Source: an uncultured Oscillospiraceae bacterium
GTDB taxonomy: Bacteria > Bacillota > Clostridia > Oscillospirales > Oscillospiraceae
DNA: 5,613 nt
NCBI GenBank assembly: GCA_900758955.1
Contig: CAAETL010000008.1
Location: 1-5,613, forward strand
Direction of reading: 5' to 3'
Made by a program: the position numbers and the translations under genes. Positions 3,857 through 5,613 of the stretch are shown piece by piece; the first letter of the stretch is position 1; every line of letters begins with the position of its first letter. Below the pieces are notes generated by a model, which did not search any database, was not told the DNA's origin, and saw only the letters and a list, made by a program, of their open reading frames with translations.

Positions 3857-5613
3857 GAATTGGATTGGCCGGTTTCCAAGAAGCCGGTCAGCTCCCCGGT
3901 ATAGAACAGCGCCAGCTTGTGCATGGCCCGGGTGCAGGCGATATAGAGCAGGCCGCGGTCATATTCGGTGGCATAGGTTTCGCTGTCCGCATCGGCCACG
4001 ATGACTTGGTCAAACTCCAGGCCCTTGGACATCCGGATACCGGCCACCGATACGCCGTTGACAAAGCTGCTGCTCTCCGGGGTAAGAAGATATACCTCAT
4101 GATGTTCAGCCAGCGCCGCATACAGCCCCTGGGCCTGCTGATTCGTCTTCGCGATAATCCCCAGGGAGACGTAACCGCTTTGTTCAAAAGCCCCAATCAT
4201 GTCGCCAATTCGGGCAATTTCTTCCGCCCTATCATGGCACGGCACCAGGAGCGGTTCCTCCCCGTGCCGCTCCACCGGCTCCAAGGCGGCCGCCCCCTGG
4301 AACCGCTTGGCAAACCGAATGATCTCATAGGTGGATCGGTAGCTCTTGTTCAACTCCACAAACTGGGCGTCGCCGTAGAGCTGCCGCAGATCTTCCAGCG
4401 TGTGCCGGTGGTTGGGGTTGATACATTGCCCATAATCGCCGAGAATGGTCTTTTGGCATGGAAAGAGCAGGTTCAGCACCGCGAACTGGACCGGCGTGTA
4501 GTCCTGCATCTCATCCACCACCAGATGTCGGATCCCCTCGCGCTTCCCCAATCCTTCATACGCTGCGTGTAGATACAGGAAGGGATAGACGTCGGCCCAT
4601 TCCAGCGTCCTCTTTCCATGCATCACAAACATTTTGGACATTCCCAGCTCCTGATAAAAGGCCTTATAGAGGGCCAGCGTAGTTTTGATTTTCAACATAG
4701 CGCGCAGGCCTTTGAGGATGGTCCCGGCCTTGGGGACCTCCGCTTCCAGGAAAGGATCCGATGCAAAGCGGTCGCGGATCTCGGTTGCGATCATCTTGAG
4801 GCGCCGCTGAACGGGGTAATGAGAATAGGCCTCAAACCGGCTTTGTATGCTTTCCGCCGAAGCGGTGAAGGGGCCGAAGGTGTAGTCCGCAGGCGCGAAC
4901 GCCAGTTCAGGAATCCGCTTGATAAACGCATCAAGCTCCTGCAAAAAGTTCAGGGTGGATTTGTAGCGCGCCCGTTTCGCCCAGGCCTCATCGTGGGTCT
5001 CCAAGGGATCGTTTTCGGGCGCGAAGCCAAGCAGGCCTGCCAAATGGGTCTCGGCCAGGTCGGAAAAACTCAGCTGCTGGATGGGCTCCTCGCCCAGTTC
5101 GGGCAAGACATTAGAAATATAGTCGCCAAAAACCTTGTTGGGGGACAGAATGGCCACATTTTGGGCCGTCAATCTGTTTTGGAAGCGATAGAGCAGAAAG
5201 GCGATGCGGTGGAGGGCGATGGAGGTCTTTCCGGAACCGGCCACCCCCTGAATCAGCAGGGCGCCGGCCGTTTCATTCCGGATGATTTGATTCTGCTCTT
5301 TCTGGATGGTGGCGATGATGGATTTCATCTTCTCGTCTGCGGTCTGACTCAGCTCCCGTTGCAGCACATCGTCCTGGATATTGGCGGAGGTCTCCAGAGC
5401 GTATTCCATCTCACCGTTTATGATTTTAAACTGCCGTTTTCGCGTCAGTTGTCCGGTTACCCGCCCCATGGGCGCGTCGTATCCCGCCGGGCCTATCTCA
5501 CAGTCGTAGAACATGCTGGCGATGGGCGCGCGCCAGTCGTAAATCAGCATGTCGTTTTCGTGGGGGAAGGCGAAGGGGCCGATGTAGCAGGGCGACACCT
5601 CTTGACAACCTTC
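3853..5613 (-). CDS. helD: HelD-like superfamily 1 helicase/RNA polymerase recycling ATPase, 5' end outside window
   Basis: The frame is open from the window edge to a TAA at 3853-3855, giving 586 residues (numbered from the edge). HelD proteins are about 750-780 residues, so the N-terminal part with its coiled-coil arm is probably missing. The fragment opens with the HelD hallmark around LIYDWRAPIASMFYD (about 23-37) and a KRQFKI segment. Walker A is GVAGSGKT at 123-130, Walker B is VVDEMQD at 365-371, motif III is ILGDYGQ at about 390-396, motif IV is LNKSYRST at about 421-428, motif V is MSKGLEFDQV at 528-537 and motif VI is LLYIACTRA at 555-563. All key ATPase residues are present. The long segment between Walker A and B (about 205-355) has no usual helicase motif and matches the place of the HelD-specific insertion. 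Known family members bind RNA polymerase and release it from stalled complexes. A GTG at 5598 is internal and not a likely start. Confidence 0.87.
   Translation of the reverse strand, partial: EGCQEVSPCYIGPFAFPHENDMLIYDWRAPIASMFYDCEIGPAGYDAPMGRVTGQLTRKRQFKIINGEMEYALETSANIQDDVLQRELSQTADEKMKSIIATIQKEQNQIIRNETAGALLIQGVAGSGKTSIALHRIAFLLYRFQNRLTAQNVAILSPNKVFGDYISNVLPELGEEPIQQLSFSDLAETHLAGLLGFAPENDPLETHDEAWAKRARYKSTLNFLQELDAFIKRIPELAFAPADYTFGPFTASAESIQSRFEAYSHYPVQRRLKMIATEIRDRFASDPFLEAEVPKAGTILKGLRAMLKIKTTLALYKAFYQELGMSKMFVMHGKRTLEWADVYPFLYLHAAYEGLGKREGIRHLVVDEMQDYTPVQFAVLNLLFPCQKTILGDYGQCINPNHRHTLEDLRQLYGDAQFVELNKSYRSTYEIIRFAKRFQGAAALEPVERHGEEPLLVPCHDRAEEIARIGDMIGAFEQSGYVSLGIIAKTNQQAQGLYAALAEHHEVYLLTPESSSFVNGVSVAGIRMSKGLEFDQVIVADADSETYATEYDRGLLYIACTRAMHKLALFYTGELTGFLETGQSNS

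Noticed and set aside
3865..4572. A 235-codon open frame on the plus strand opposite the helicase
   Set aside because: It is antisense to the conserved motifs III to VI of the HelD-like protein, has no ribosome site of note and no domain signature.

Overview
The window looks like a chromosomal segment from a moderately GC-rich Gram-positive bacterium, most likely a member of the Clostridia (Oscillospiraceae-like). The reasons are the strong AGGAGG-type Shine-Dalgarno sites, compact same-strand operons, a HelD-type RNA-polymerase-associated helicase, and a two-component pair of the kind common in Firmicutes. The taxonomic call is inference; no rRNA or marker gene is present.

Layout, left to right. 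(1) Positions 1-433, plus strand: the C-terminal part of an EamA/DMT-family membrane transporter, cut by the window edge. It converges on the next operon, and a bidirectional terminator hairpin (468-495) lies between them. (2) Positions 521-3109, minus strand: an apparent three-gene operon. In transcription order it holds a small secreted, very acidic protein with three copies of a 31-residue repeat, an OmpR-family response regulator, and a HAMP-containing sensor histidine kinase whose start codon overlaps the regulator's stop codon. Upstream of the first gene is a promoter with a TATACT -10 box. In place of a good -35 box it has a perfect 7-bp direct repeat with an 11-bp period (3182-3199), the geometry expected for an OmpR/PhoB-family regulator, so autoregulation is likely. 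(3) Positions 3315-3761, minus strand: a small GNAT acetyltransferase, visibly more AT-rich than its neighbours, with its own promoter. (4) Positions 3853-5613, minus strand: most of a HelD-like superfamily 1 helicase, with its N-terminus outside the window.

How the parts may work together: the secreted repeat protein is the first gene of the two-component operon. It is therefore either a reporter or effector of the signal sensed by the kinase, or an extracellular accessory that presents a ligand (for example a cation) to the kinase. The sequence cannot decide between these. The GNAT and helD genes look like independent transcription units. No CRISPR array, tRNA, rRNA, insertion sequence or phage element was seen. 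No gene-free stretch exceeds 300 bases; the longest is 3110-3314, which holds the operon promoter and a hairpin downstream of the GNAT gene.
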